Assembly (NCBI GenBank): GCA_965267605.1
Contig: OZ254088.1
Coordinates: 620,001-684,000, forward strand
Direction of reading: 5' to 3'
DNA from: G965267605 sp965267605
Lineage (GTDB): Bacteria; Bacteroidota; Bacteroidia; Flavobacteriales_E; Vicingaceae
DNA length: 64,000 nucleotides
The position numbers and the translations under genes were made by a program. This document shows positions 25,308 to 35,111 of the stretch, in pieces; the stretch's first letter is position 1; each line of letters starts with the position of its first letter. A model generated the notes under the pieces. The model searched no databases. It saw nothing but the letters and a program-made list of their open reading frames with translations, and was not told the DNA's origin.

Positions 25308-26624
25308 ATGCTGCGGTTCCAATTGATCATATTGATTTCCTTATGTTCTGCGCTGGCGTTTGGCCAGAACGGAAGGGTATTGGTACGTGGTAAGATCACG
25401 GATCAGGCCACAGGCGCTCCTATCTCAGGTGCCAATATCGTGGTCAGAGGTTCTGCCCTGGGAGCAACCACCAACAGCAAGGGTGAGTTCAGGATCCGTC
25501 TTTGGAAGGAACGGGCATACAAGATGGCCATCAGCCATATCAGCTACAACAATAAATTTCCAAACTGGAAATTCGAGAAGGCTTCGAAGGACACCATCTT
25601 TCGAAACATGACCCTTGTTCCGTCACCGGTTGTTTTGGACAGCTTCAGCGTATCATCGGAAGTAAAGCCGGAAGTGGTCTTCAAGAGTACAACCATCAGC
25701 GTAGCCGACTTTGAGCTGTACGAGAATAAGATGATCCTGTTGACATACGAGAAGAGGCTGAAGAAGGATTCGGAGATACTGCTCACTGATATGGACCAGA
25801 ACGTACTGGCCAGGGCCAACGTTCCCTGCGAAGCAGTGGAGCTGTTCACGGATTATCTGGGTAGGCCACACCTGATATGTAAACACGGAGTGTACAGGGT
25901 GGAGATTGGTCGTGAGCGGTTAGATCTGTTAAGAGTGCCCACCAAGCATTTCTATACATTGATTAAACCATGTATTGACACATTGGACAACAATATCGTG
26001 TTCTCAGATTTTCTAAGGCAGTTCCCGCGCTTCAAGTACTACCTGTATTCTCCTGCCGATACCACAGCCAAAGTGGTACGGGAGATCGTGAATAAGCAAA
26101 AGGACTGGGAGTATGCATTCGAATACCAGAACTTAAGCAACGTTCAGAAAGCGTATGCCATGAGAATTGCGCGCAGGTCACCGCAGTACGATAAGTATGA
26201 CATAGCAGCAATGATGACGGGCTTTGCGAATGACTTTATGTATGAGGAAGCCTATTCTCCTTTGTTCTCACTGAATGATACCATGTACATTTTTGATCTG
26301 TACAACGATAAGCTGGCGAAGTACCATGCAGATACTTCTGTAGTGGCCGAGATCCCTATCAACTATCATAAACCAAAGAAGTGGAAGGAATGGAAGAAGC
26401 AGATGCACTTTGATGAAGCGCAGGCACGCGTTCACGCGCTGTTCCAGAAGCAGGGTTACTACTACCTCAAAGAGATCAGTTTGAGCAGCGGAAAGATCAT
26501 CAGCGAGAAGAAGCTAACCCACCAGTACGTAGAGAAGATGCAGGTGAGCGATGGATATGTGTACTACGTATATCGGCCGTACGAATCGCTCCAAAAGAAA
26601 TTCCTTTACAAAGAGAAGCTATAG
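25308..26624 (+). CDS. Exported protein with carboxypeptidase-regulatory-like domain
   Basis: A 438-residue protein with a signal peptide (MLRFQLIILISLCSALAFGQ). A CarboxypepD_reg-like beta sandwich (residues 25-110: VRGKITDQATGAPISGANIVV then TTNSKGEFRI) is followed by about 300 residues without a family I recognise. No TonB-receptor barrel follows, so it is not a SusC homolog. The second part could be a propeller-like or structural domain. It overlaps the convergent histidine phosphatase gene by six bases. Confidence 0.75.
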   Translation: MLRFQLIILISLCSALAFGQNGRVLVRGKITDQATGAPISGANIVVRGSALGATTNSKGEFRIRLWKERAYKMAISHISYNNKFPNWKFEKASKDTIFRNMTLVPSPVVLDSFSVSSEVKPEVVFKSTTISVADFELYENKMILLTYEKRLKKDSEILLTDMDQNVLARANVPCEAVELFTDYLGRPHLICKHGVYRVEIGRERLDLLRVPTKHFYTLIKPCIDTLDNNIVFSDFLRQFPRFKYYLYSPADTTAKVVREIVNKQKDWEYAFEYQNLSNVQKAYAMRIARRSPQYDKYDIAAMMTGFANDFMYEEAYSPLFSLNDTMYIFDLYNDKLAKYHADTSVVAEIPINYHKPKKWKEWKKQMHFDEAQARVHALFQKQGYYYLKEISLSSGKIISEKKLTHQYVEKMQVSDGYVYYVYRPYESLQKKFLYKEKL

Positions 26625-27086
26625 GTAACGGTAACCTTTGGCGGTTGTGCCACCTATCAGACCCCATTCCTCAATTTCTAATTCAAGTACCACACCCTCT
26701 CCGGGTTTAAAGGAGATCGGCTGGCTGGTAAGTTCGCTTGCAAGCACGCTTATGCCTGGATTATGGGCCACCACAACCATGATGTTGAAGTGTTTGGATT
26801 GATCCTCTATGTGCGTTCTGAGCACGGCCGGAGGTGCATTGTACATAGCTTCATAGTACTGCACCCCACATGGGTCCTTTAATTGTGAAAGCAACGCTTC
26901 TGTAGTTTGGGTAGTTCGGATAGCATTACTAGAAACAATGATCTCAGGTTCGATGTTCCAGTCGTTCAACATGACCCCTAATTCCTTTGCTGCCTTTGTT
27001 CCATCGAGCGTAAGGTTCCTGTTGAAGTCGCTCGTTGCATAGGCCGGTTCTGCTTCACCGTGTCGTATAAGAATCAAAGTTTTCAT
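26619..27086 (-). CDS. Histidine phosphatase (SixA-like)
   Basis: A 155-residue single-domain member of the histidine phosphatase superfamily. The phosphoacceptor motif LIRHGEAEP has R8, H9 and G10, and the second catalytic histidine is in VVAHNPG. Length and the NRNLTLDGTKAAKELG segment match SixA proteins, which dephosphorylate phosphohistidine. The substrate here is not known. It is divergent from the esterase gene with 88 bases between. Confidence 0.88.
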   Translation of the reverse strand: MKTLILIRHGEAEPAYATSDFNRNLTLDGTKAAKELGVMLNDWNIEPEIIVSSNAIRTTQTTEALLSQLKDPCGVQYYEAMYNAPPAVLRTHIEDQSKHFNIMVVVAHNPGISVLASELTSQPISFKPGEGVVLELEIEEWGLIGGTTAKGYRYL

Positions 27087-27174
27087 GCTTCGTTAAAGGT
27101 AGTAGTTATGGCGTTTTCGAGGATTTTGTAATTTCAAATTATCTATCTGGCTTGATTTTTGACCTTCTTGAATT

Positions 27175-28176
27175 ATGCTTAAGTATTTGATGACATTCAT
27201 GCTGTTGGGCTTCCTTTCTGTTTACGCACAGGAGGATCAGGATGTTCTGACTTTTAAGATGATGAAGGAGTCAGGGGAGTACTACAAGCAGGGGGAGGAG
27301 TTTTATAAGGTTCGGAAGTTTGATAAGGCTGGTGACGCTTTTGCGAAGTCGTTTGAGATATTAGGAACCAATAAGGAAGCGGCTTATAATGCTGCATGCG
27401 CATACTCATTAGCAGGGGATAAAGCCAATGCCTTGAAGTACTGCGAGAAAGCCTTAAGGACGGGTATGTTCGACTTTGAAGGCAATCCGGACTTCTTTAA
27501 CATCAAGGGTACGGACGAGTTTCAGGACATTGTTTATCGGGCTAAGATCATGAAGGAGGCCGTTGCCAATCAGAGTATTGATCCAACCTTTATCTTACCT
27601 GAAGGATATAGCAAGGCGAAGAAGTATCCGTTACTGGTTGCTTTTCATGGCTTCAACAGCAATCCCAAGAATTTCTCCAATATCTACAAGAAGGTGGCAA
27701 GAGAGAACCAATGCATCCTGATGATGTGTTGCGGCTCTAAGATCATTAAGCAGGGCAGTTTTGCCTGGCAATTTGAGGAAGATGAATACAACAGAGTGAT
27801 CGATGACATAGACATGGCCAAGCTAAGGTACAGCGTAGACCCAACGAAGGTTATCCTAACTGGGTTTTCTCAAGGAGGATTCATGGTATACGCGTTGGGC
27901 ATGGTGCAGTCGCAGAACATTGCCGGGTTGATCCCAGTAGGGGGATTAATGCCTCAGAACCTCAGCATGAAGTTGGTGAGGAACAAGGGCATGAAGGTCT
28001 ATTCGATCATTGGAGATAAAGACAGCCCGAAGGTTATCAAGAACAATGAAGGTGCGAAGACTTCCTTTAGCCAGAATGGCAATCCGTTCAAACTGGATCG
28101 TTATGATATGGGCCACGAGTACCCCGCCAATAAAGACGCGGTACTTACGCGGGCCATTCAATGGATCTTGAATTAA
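27175..28176 (+). CDS. Exported TPR-like plus alpha/beta-hydrolase protein
   Basis: A 333-residue protein. A signal peptide (MLKYLMTFMLLGFLSVYAQ) precedes a tetratricopeptide-like segment (residues 35-105) and a carboxylesterase/phospholipase-type alpha/beta hydrolase. The nucleophile elbow is GFSQGG, the acid is probably D in IIGDKDSP and the histidine is in GHEYP. Substrate unknown. Its stop overlaps the stop of the convergent gene by four bases. Confidence 0.8.
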   Translation: MLKYLMTFMLLGFLSVYAQEDQDVLTFKMMKESGEYYKQGEEFYKVRKFDKAGDAFAKSFEILGTNKEAAYNAACAYSLAGDKANALKYCEKALRTGMFDFEGNPDFFNIKGTDEFQDIVYRAKIMKEAVANQSIDPTFILPEGYSKAKKYPLLVAFHGFNSNPKNFSNIYKKVARENQCILMMCCGSKIIKQGSFAWQFEEDEYNRVIDDIDMAKLRYSVDPTKVILTGFSQGGFMVYALGMVQSQNIAGLIPVGGLMPQNLSMKLVRNKGMKVYSIIGDKDSPKVIKNNEGAKTSFSQNGNPFKLDRYDMGHEYPANKDAVLTRAIQWILN

Positions 28177-29549
28177 TCCAGCTTCGCCAGCAATTGGTGC
28201 ACTCTTGCCAACGGCATTTTCAAAGGTTCTATTTCTTCCTTCGATTCCTGACCTATGGTAATCTCTTTCTGTGCATAGTAGGCTTGCTTGTCGATAACCG
28301 CATAGGCAATTAACATCGCTTTTCTTCCCTTCGGCAAACCTGTTAACGAATAGTTCAGTGTTTCATCAGTTACCACACCATTCGAGGTCTTGGTTTGTTT
28401 ATTCACCGGATAACCAGACATCACTGATTTGATATCGGTAAAGATCAATCTAACGTATGGCTTGATCTTCCCATTGCTTGCAACGATCAGATCCTGTTTC
28501 TCCGGAATATCATAGAAGCGATCACAATTGATCCAACCCAGCTTCGTAACAGTGAGAAGGTACTGATCCACTTTGTTGGTTTCCTTCTGATCATTTGACT
28601 TCATATAGACACCATCCAAAATGCGCCTGTTACTCCATTCGGAATTCCATTCTGTTTCTTCATCATAACCTACCTCCAGGTCTATTACCTCTTCTTCTCC
28701 CGTTCCCGCCACATAGTCTGTTGCCTTCCAATCCACTTCCTTCTTCTCGTTTTCCTCTCCGAGGAACGTTAGCATATCGGGCCTCCGCTCGCCTTCATAA
28801 GGGAAGCCAACCTTGATGGGTTGTGCTAGCGCAACTTTCCCATCTCCACCGCAGGTTCTGCAGGTTGCAACGATCTTGGCCATTCCGCCACTTTGTAGCA
28901 CCTGCGGTCCGGATTTCGTTACCAGGTCCTTCACAATGATGTCGGAGTTCTTTTGATAGACAACCACATCCAGTTTGATTCCGGAAGTGATCTTTCCTGA
29001 GGACGCACATCGGAACGCATTGGGAGGAATGATAACCTGAACGCCACCCTCGAATGTGAAGGTGCCTCCTTCTTTGTTCATGAGGTAGCGCGACTCGGCA
29101 TTCTTGTTGATCATTGCCGTGAGCTTTTCTGGCTCCGCAACAGATATCGATCTGGGTTTTTCCAGAATGATCTCAGTGAAGAAGCGATTTTCTTCCTCAA
29201 TGGTCTGACTGTAGGTCTGACGTTTCCAGGTGGCGGTTGATTGTCCCATAGAGATGCTACTCTCGGGTACCCCCTTGTCAATAAAGTATTGGTAAACAGA
29301 TTGCCCTCGCGCTCTGTCCACGTTGTTGTAATACTTCATTCCCTGATTAAGGTCTACCTCACCATATACTTCAATACGTACCTTCCTACCCTCAGGGAGC
29401 TTCTCATAGACCCTATTGAGTAGAATAGTGTTACTTCCTGAAAGACTTGTCTTGTCAGGATTGAAGTAAACGTGATGAACCGGAATTACTTGGGCAAGTG
29501 TAACAGAGGAGAGCAGCAGTGCGCCTAACGCGCAAACAGGTGTTCTCAT
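28173..29549 (-). CDS. Exported protein with OmpA-like N-terminal domain
   Basis: A 458-residue protein with a signal peptide (LCALGALLLSS-type, ending TLAQ). Residues 22-130 follow the OmpA/MotB pattern (VYFNPDKTSLSGSN, IEVYGEVD, RARGQSVYQYFIDKGV) used to bind peptidoglycan or related ligands. A central region (150-290) begins GGTFTFEGGVQVIIPPNAF, a form found in Bacteroidota ZU5-like surface proteins, and has a CRTCGGDGK motif. The last part is beta-rich. Probably a periplasmic or outer-membrane-associated structural protein. Confidence 0.7.
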   Translation of the reverse strand: MRTPVCALGALLLSSVTLAQVIPVHHVYFNPDKTSLSGSNTILLNRVYEKLPEGRKVRIEVYGEVDLNQGMKYYNNVDRARGQSVYQYFIDKGVPESSISMGQSTATWKRQTYSQTIEEENRFFTEIILEKPRSISVAEPEKLTAMINKNAESRYLMNKEGGTFTFEGGVQVIIPPNAFRCASSGKITSGIKLDVVVYQKNSDIIVKDLVTKSGPQVLQSGGMAKIVATCRTCGGDGKVALAQPIKVGFPYEGERRPDMLTFLGEENEKKEVDWKATDYVAGTGEEEVIDLEVGYDEETEWNSEWSNRRILDGVYMKSNDQKETNKVDQYLLTVTKLGWINCDRFYDIPEKQDLIVASNGKIKPYVRLIFTDIKSVMSGYPVNKQTKTSNGVVTDETLNYSLTGLPKGRKAMLIAYAVIDKQAYYAQKEITIGQESKEEIEPLKMPLARVHQLLAKLD

Positions 29550-29634
29550 CTTGATGTAGTTTATTGGTTCGCTCGTACATAGATTAGGTTCAGAATACGC
29601 GGTATTCCATATTCTAACTGTGAAAAAAAACGAT

Positions 29635-30039
29635 TTATTGCTCTGGGTCGAAGTCTATCGAAGCAGAATTGACGCAATAACGCAGTCCGGTATCGGTGGG
29701 CCCATCGTTAAAAACATGCCCGAGGTGCCCACCACAATTGGCACAAACAATCTCCGTTCGGATCATTCCATGAGAGTAATCCGAAACCTCCCTGATCTTT
29801 CCTTCTTCTATTTCCTTGTCGAAGGAAGGCCAGCCACAACCATGGTCGAATTTTGAATCGGAGTTGAAGAGCAACTCGCCACAACCTTTGCAGTTATAGC
29901 TTCCATCCTCGAAGTGCATATTGAGCTTACCAGTAAACGGTCGCTCCGTGCCTTTTTCTCTCAGCACAGCATATTCTTCATCGGAAAGCTTTGCTTTCCA
30001 TTCTTCGTCTGACAATTGATAGGGAAACTCCTCCGACAC
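29635..30039 (-). CDS. msrB: Peptide-methionine (R)-S-oxide reductase MsrB
   Basis: Reduces methionine-R-sulfoxide in proteins. It has 134 residues with both zinc pairs (C50, C53, C99, C102) and the catalytic cysteine in RYCVNSAS (C122). HFEDGSYNCKGCG and GCGWPSF are diagnostic. No signal peptide, so it acts in the cytoplasm. Translation starts at a GTG sharing its first base with the stop of the PorP/SprF gene (TAGTG). It is therefore the last gene of the eight-gene surface-protein run, an unexpected position for a repair enzyme. Confidence 0.95.
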   Translation of the reverse strand: MSEEFPYQLSDEEWKAKLSDEEYAVLREKGTERPFTGKLNMHFEDGSYNCKGCGELLFNSDSKFDHGCGWPSFDKEIEEGKIREVSDYSHGMIRTEIVCANCGGHLGHVFNDGPTDTGLRYCVNSASIDFDPEQ

Positions 30040-31079
30040 TATTCTGAGCTTTCAAGTTTCTTGAGGTTGTTCACATTGATCTTCCCATCCTTCATTTTCG
30101 GAGTATAGATCAATGAAAGCTCAAAGCCTCCGCGCATCCTTGATGCCGGTCGAAGCTTAGAGATGTTGATGTCATAGCTTACGGCACCTTTCACCTGGCC
30201 TTTGTGCTCATACATTACCTGAGGGATGATGCCATCGCGGTAGCGGTAATGCACGCCAAAGTATATCGCGGAAGAGGTAAGGGCATTCGTATACCGTGAA
30301 GATTCTCCAATGGTAACTTTCTCCATCGCACCCACAAGGATCTCGTATGAACCTTTCTGCTTGGATACCATGAATGACGGTTGTATTGCAGTGACAGCTC
30401 CAATGGTAGCACGTCCGTAGAGTGTGTACCTGGTGCCTTCCACAAAATCCTTTGACTTGATGAATGAACGCTTCGGTTGGTTGATATGAGAGAACGACAA
30501 CCCTCCTTCCATCTTCAATCTTCTGTAAGGCTGATATAGATATACCGCACCTCCTGCCACATCAACGTAATTTCGTGTTGGGGCATAGGCTGGTTCTCCG
30601 GATGAAGCATTGGGATCGTAGGTGGCACCATTGTACTGGCTGTCCCATCTTACCCCTTGTAGGTTCATGCTCTGTTGCATATATCCCACACTCAAACCAA
30701 ATGATACTCCTTGTCCTTCCGCAACGCGCACCATATACGATGCACTACCAGAGAACATGCTGATACCGTATTGTGTTTTTCCAGCTTTGTCAGAAAGGAA
30801 ATTCACACCCAAACCCAGGAAGCTGGTACCACGCTCACCGAGTGCCGTTCTTCCGTCTGCTGACGCATAGAAACTCCGATAAGGACTGGCAACGCTGGAC
30901 CATTGATTCCTATAAGTAGTAGAAAGCCTATATGTTCCGGTGAAGAATCCCGTTTCTGCCGGATTCATGAATACCGGTGAATTGTTGAACTGAGAGAAAT
31001 GAAACAATTGTGCAGACCCGGTTAAGGTTAGCAATGAAAGCAAACATCCGAATACAATATGGCGCACGTTCCCCGTCAT
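30039..31079 (-). CDS. PorP/SprF-family type IX secretion membrane protein
   Basis: A 346-residue outer-membrane beta-barrel protein with a signal peptide ending GSAQ. FSQFNNSPVFMNPAETGFF is the hallmark N terminus of the PorP/SprF family. Such proteins accompany large type B T9SS cargo and help export or anchor it. The partner is clear here: the 1200-residue type B protein is directly upstream and overlaps it by four bases (ATGA). Confidence 0.93.
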   Translation of the reverse strand: MTGNVRHIVFGCLLSLLTLTGSAQLFHFSQFNNSPVFMNPAETGFFTGTYRLSTTYRNQWSSVASPYRSFYASADGRTALGERGTSFLGLGVNFLSDKAGKTQYGISMFSGSASYMVRVAEGQGVSFGLSVGYMQQSMNLQGVRWDSQYNGATYDPNASSGEPAYAPTRNYVDVAGGAVYLYQPYRRLKMEGGLSFSHINQPKRSFIKSKDFVEGTRYTLYGRATIGAVTAIQPSFMVSKQKGSYEILVGAMEKVTIGESSRYTNALTSSAIYFGVHYRYRDGIIPQVMYEHKGQVKGAVSYDINISKLRPASRMRGGFELSLIYTPKMKDGKINVNNLKKLESSE

Positions 31080-34000
31080 CTCACCAGCGTTACATCACCT
31101 TGTTTATAAATCGGAACATTGTCTACAGTTAATGACGTTACGTAATAAACGTACACTCCCTGTGGCGCATCCTTTCCGTTGATTCTTCCGTCCCATCCCA
31201 CTTTACTGTCAGTGGTTTCGAATACCATTTGACCGAAACGGTTGAACACCCTGAATTGCATTTCCTTGTATCCTCCTGCCCGGGCATAAAGGATATCGTT
31301 CACACCATCTCCGTTAGGGGAGAACGCATCAGGTACGAATACCGTGGTATCTTCCTGAATACAAATGTCAAGGTTGAATGTGTCCGAACAGTTTCCTTCG
31401 TTGAATACAATCAATTGAATGGTGTGGTTACCGGGAACATCAAATGCTTTCGTTGGATTGAATCCAAGCGTATAAGGAATCACCTGTCCATCAATCAACC
31501 ACGATCCCGTTAACGCATTCTCACTGAGATCAATGAATCGTACCTGCCTTTGATCGTAGGGGATACAGTCATCCTCCGGGTTCGCTGAGAACAATGCTTT
31601 AATAGATGAGTACACCGGAATGGTTAAGGATGTATCAATGTGACACCCGGTAGTGGTGTTGGTGATCTTAACGTTGAACGAAGACCCAGCCGCTGCATGC
31701 ACGCTATCTTGATTTGGGTAACCAGATCCCCAACCGTAGTTATATGAATCCGGTGGCGTTACATTGGCATGCACCCATCCATTGAGCCCATCACAAACCG
31801 TATCGCTGGTCGAGAATGTAGCAAAGAACTCAGGGAATATGAATATCGTTACAGTATCGTATGCCGGATCAGAACAGCCATCATCAGTTCGGATAATGTA
31901 CGTGGTGGTACTGTCTGGTGAAACACTGTTTTTATCTGAAGGTGGTAGTCCATTGTTCCATGTGTATTGGTAGGGAGCATTGGGATCTCCACCATTGGCA
32001 ATGATGCTGATGATGCTTAATCCATCACCACAAATGGTATCAGCAGTGGTGGTATGCGTGGTTGTAAGTTGCGGATGTACCTGAATGATCATGGTATCTA
32101 TCGCCTCACATTCCGCAATTCCGAAACTCACAATGATCGTATCGTATCCCTGTCCTGCATAGGAGGGATTAAATGTCATCGTGGACGTATCTGTCCCTGG
32201 ACCAAACCAGATGTTGGCTGCACCGGGTGTGTAATTGAATGCGTAATTGGTGTCTTTGTAACAGTAGGGTGAAATAAGTCCGTTGATGCTCGCTGCCTGG
32301 AATGGGTACACAAGTATCATAGCAGTATCCTGGCATCCTGCAGGAGTGGTATAACCTACCGCATGTGTTCCTGTACCCGCCAACGCTGGGTCGAATAACC
32401 CGGTAACAGGGTTTACACCAGGTCCAAACCAGGTTGTGCTGTCTGGCATATTGCCCAATATCCAGGCATTGGCAATCGAACATACTGTTGTGTCCCTTAT
32501 ATCCAGATTTGGATATACAATGAACGGTACGGTATCATAACATGTGTTCTTGGTCCATTTCATCCAATGTACGCCAGGTCCGGCAGCTCCAGGGTAGAAG
32601 TAATGGTCATAAAGAGGTGCACTGAAATACTTAATGGCACCAGGAGCAGGTGTAGTCCAACTTCCACTGCAACAAGGCGACTTTATCATAATGCCACCAT
32701 CAGGAATAGGTTCCGTCAGGTTTACAGAATCATCGTCAATACAGAAGTACTTGATCTTATCAATGATGTCCGTAATTCTTATGAAGAGTCGTATACTGTC
32801 TTCACAGCCATTAGGCATCGTGTACTTCAGGTAATCATTTGTTCCATGTCCTCCAATCGAAGGATCGTATAGTGCAGGATCAGTTGCCGGATTCAAGCTT
32901 CCAGGTATATCACTGGTCCACACACCACCGCTAGATCCGGGATTCAAGCTAACCAGTCCTTGCGTTGGACACATGCTTCTGTTAGGTCCCGGGTCCATTG
33001 CCTTAACGAAAACATAAAGCGTATCGGCACACCCGTTAGATAGTGTATACCACAATGTTTTCAGGCCTCCGCCACCTAGATCAGGATCAAACAGTCCTGT
33101 AATGGAGTCCACCAGGCAGACAGTGTTTCCGCCCCAAATTCCTCCGGGAGGGTTGCCATTCAACGGTAAGATATACGGATCAATGTCCTGGCAAACAGAG
33201 TCTATCGGGTGGTTTCCTACGAGTCCTCCAACAGTAACTGTTTTGATGTCCATACAACCATTCACCCAGAAAGTATCTATGTAAACGCCAGGTGTGCTCG
33301 GATTGAACATTCCCGCAGAATCAACAAACGGTCCTGTCCAATATCCACCTGGTGGTCCGAATCCACTTAGTGGGAAGGGTGCACCGCCCGGACATGCAGC
33401 CTCATCCAGACCGGCATCAATAGGTGTAACCTCCATCAGCACACTGTCTCTGCAACCCGTTCCAATACCATAATACACCCAATGGTTTCCTCCGCCTGCT
33501 GTATCCGGATCGAACCATCCGGGAGTTCCGATCAGCATACCCGGACCGATCCATTGGCCGCCTGTAGGGGTGGCATTCATCGGAAAGGCTGGATCAGATT
33601 GACAGACCGTAATGGTGTCTGGTATAATTTGAGGGTCCACCACTACAATAGTGATACTATCAAAGAACGATGGTCCTCCGGTATTCACATTTACCACATA
33701 GGTAGTGGTGGTGGTAGGACATACGTTTTTCGGACCTGTACCACTTCCCAATCCCTGATTCCAACCCCATGTAAGTGGTAAACAACTGGAGGAGGTAGAA
33801 CTGGCAGTTAGATCCACACAGCTTCCCGGACAAATGGTGTCATTGGGAGAGGTGGAGGTCATCACAATGGGTAGGGGGCAATCAATAATATCAAATGTGG
33901 TATCCACGAAGAAGGTCCACATACTGTCACACTCATCGAGGATATTGAAAGTATAGTCAATGTTGTAAGTACAGTTCTCAGCCAATCCCGGTGGTGCGAT

Positions 34001-34678
34001 GGTAACCTGAATTGCATTTGTGCTGTCGTCTGGAGTAGGGCAGCCAAGTCCTTGCACATTGGTAACGATGGGATTGCCTGGTCCTGTCAGATTGAACGCA
34101 CTCGCGTAGATGGAGTCACAATGAACGCGTTTGGTCAATCCAATGTTCAGTACCGTTGTGCTACAGCTTGGGGCTGGATTTACCACCAGTCTTGGTGGTT
34201 CGGGTGGCGGGATGATCGTTCTCCAGCGGCACACCCATCCATTTCGTTGTACGGATCCATCACTCTTGAATTTCACGATCATTGTTCCGGAAGCTGCTGT
34301 CAGTGGCGGTGGTCCAACATTTCCGGCTCCCACCCAAAGCAGGTTTCCCGGAGCAACTACACCATCGTAGATGAACATAGTGTCCAGCCATATTCCTGGT
34401 GGTTGCGGATCTTCGGTATCGAAACAGGAGCAGGAGAATTGCACAGGTCCACCTGGCTGGATCACAAATGTATAATCCGCGTTGGCTTCATAATCTCCTG
34501 GCGTTTGCGGATTGGTAGCCTCGTTGTCTACAAATATGGCTTTACACTCGGTTACCGTAGTGTCACGCATTCTGAAAATTGGAAGCGTAGAAGAACTGGG
34601 TACAGGACAATTCTGCGCCAGTAAATTGGTACTGGCGAACAAACAAAAGATGAAAAGTATCCTGCAGTTTATTCTCAC
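31076..34678 (-). CDS. Giant T9SS type B surface protein with CUB domain and tandem repeats
   Basis: A 1200-residue secreted protein. Order: signal peptide (to about residue 22), a CUB-like domain (about 45-152, with CKAIFVDN and LWVGAG), then a region of bacterial Ig-like modules. Residues about 350-870 hold five or six degenerate repeats of roughly 80-100 residues with the core GGxWxGP, then G(L/M)FDP, then NGCxDT. PKD-like modules and the C-terminal sorting domain (about 1110-1200: AFSPNGDGVNDILY, VFNRFGQMVFE, GWDGRINGKDAPQGVYVYYV) follow. It is cysteine-rich for a surface protein. Likely an adhesin or surface filament exported with the PorP/SprF partner encoded next. It overlaps the lipoprotein upstream by ATGA. 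Confidence 0.88.
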   Translation of the reverse strand: MRINCRILFIFCLFASTNLLAQNCPVPSSSTLPIFRMRDTTVTECKAIFVDNEATNPQTPGDYEANADYTFVIQPGGPVQFSCSCFDTEDPQPPGIWLDTMFIYDGVVAPGNLLWVGAGNVGPPPLTAASGTMIVKFKSDGSVQRNGWVCRWRTIIPPPEPPRLVVNPAPSCSTTVLNIGLTKRVHCDSIYASAFNLTGPGNPIVTNVQGLGCPTPDDSTNAIQVTIAPPGLAENCTYNIDYTFNILDECDSMWTFFVDTTFDIIDCPLPIVMTSTSPNDTICPGSCVDLTASSTSSSCLPLTWGWNQGLGSGTGPKNVCPTTTTTYVVNVNTGGPSFFDSITIVVVDPQIIPDTITVCQSDPAFPMNATPTGGQWIGPGMLIGTPGWFDPDTAGGGNHWVYYGIGTGCRDSVLMEVTPIDAGLDEAACPGGAPFPLSGFGPPGGYWTGPFVDSAGMFNPSTPGVYIDTFWVNGCMDIKTVTVGGLVGNHPIDSVCQDIDPYILPLNGNPPGGIWGGNTVCLVDSITGLFDPDLGGGGLKTLWYTLSNGCADTLYVFVKAMDPGPNRSMCPTQGLVSLNPGSSGGVWTSDIPGSLNPATDPALYDPSIGGHGTNDYLKYTMPNGCEDSIRLFIRITDIIDKIKYFCIDDDSVNLTEPIPDGGIMIKSPCCSGSWTTPAPGAIKYFSAPLYDHYFYPGAAGPGVHWMKWTKNTCYDTVPFIVYPNLDIRDTTVCSIANAWILGNMPDSTTWFGPGVNPVTGLFDPALAGTGTHAVGYTTPAGCQDTAMILVYPFQAASINGLISPYCYKDTNYAFNYTPGAANIWFGPGTDTSTMTFNPSYAGQGYDTIIVSFGIAECEAIDTMIIQVHPQLTTTHTTTADTICGDGLSIISIIANGGDPNAPYQYTWNNGLPPSDKNSVSPDSTTTYIIRTDDGCSDPAYDTVTIFIFPEFFATFSTSDTVCDGLNGWVHANVTPPDSYNYGWGSGYPNQDSVHAAAGSSFNVKITNTTTGCHIDTSLTIPVYSSIKALFSANPEDDCIPYDQRQVRFIDLSENALTGSWLIDGQVIPYTLGFNPTKAFDVPGNHTIQLIVFNEGNCSDTFNLDICIQEDTTVFVPDAFSPNGDGVNDILYARAGGYKEMQFRVFNRFGQMVFETTDSKVGWDGRINGKDAPQGVYVYYVTSLTVDNVPIYKQGDVTLVR

Positions 34679-35109
34679 TGGGTAACTGTAATTGAAGGTG
34701 ATATTGCCGCATTACTCCAATTACCCTGCTTGTCTTGCAGTTGTACTGTTAACTCAATGGTTTCTGATGTACCATTACCCAGCAGAAAGAAAGGATGAAG
34801 TTGTACTTCAAGGTTTCCTTCAATACTAAGTTTGGTTCCATTAGGCGATAACGGAGGAATGAAATACCAATCTGGATCTTGTAGTCTACTGTCTTTAATT
34901 GTAAGTGAAAGCGAATCAGCATCACTATAGCCGAGATCCCCATCCGGGTCACTGTACTTGATCACCAACATCACCTGATTGTTGAATTGTTGTACAGTAG
35001 ATTCCGATACAGACACAATCTCAATGGTTGGTGGAAAATTTTCATCATCTTTCTTCTTACAGCCAGCAAGAACAAACGGAACGATAAGTAGTGGGATCAG
35101 TTTCTTCAT
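34675..35109 (-). CDS. Small lipoprotein in DUF1501/T9SS run
   Basis: A 144-residue predicted lipoprotein with lipobox VLAGC. The mature start CKKKDDENF contains a K-D-D stretch resembling the Flavobacteria lipoprotein export signal for surface exposure. The mature part is an Ig-like beta sandwich (IEIVSVSES, YSDPDGDLGYSDADS, LTVQLQDKQGNWS). Two bases separate it from the CX4CH lipoprotein upstream, and it overlaps the giant T9SS gene. It probably forms part of the same surface assembly. Confidence 0.78.
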   Translation of the reverse strand: MKKLIPLLIVPFVLAGCKKKDDENFPPTIEIVSVSESTVQQFNNQVMLVIKYSDPDGDLGYSDADSLSLTIKDSRLQDPDWYFIPPLSPNGTKLSIEGNLEVQLHPFFLLGNGTSETIELTVQLQDKQGNWSNAAISPSITVTQ

Positions 35110-35111
35110 GG

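Noticed and set aside
29593..29607. Inverted repeat gaatac-gcg-gtattc near the msrB end
   Set aside because: Too short to separate from chance, and the nearby T8 run on the minus strand is not preceded by a stable stem.
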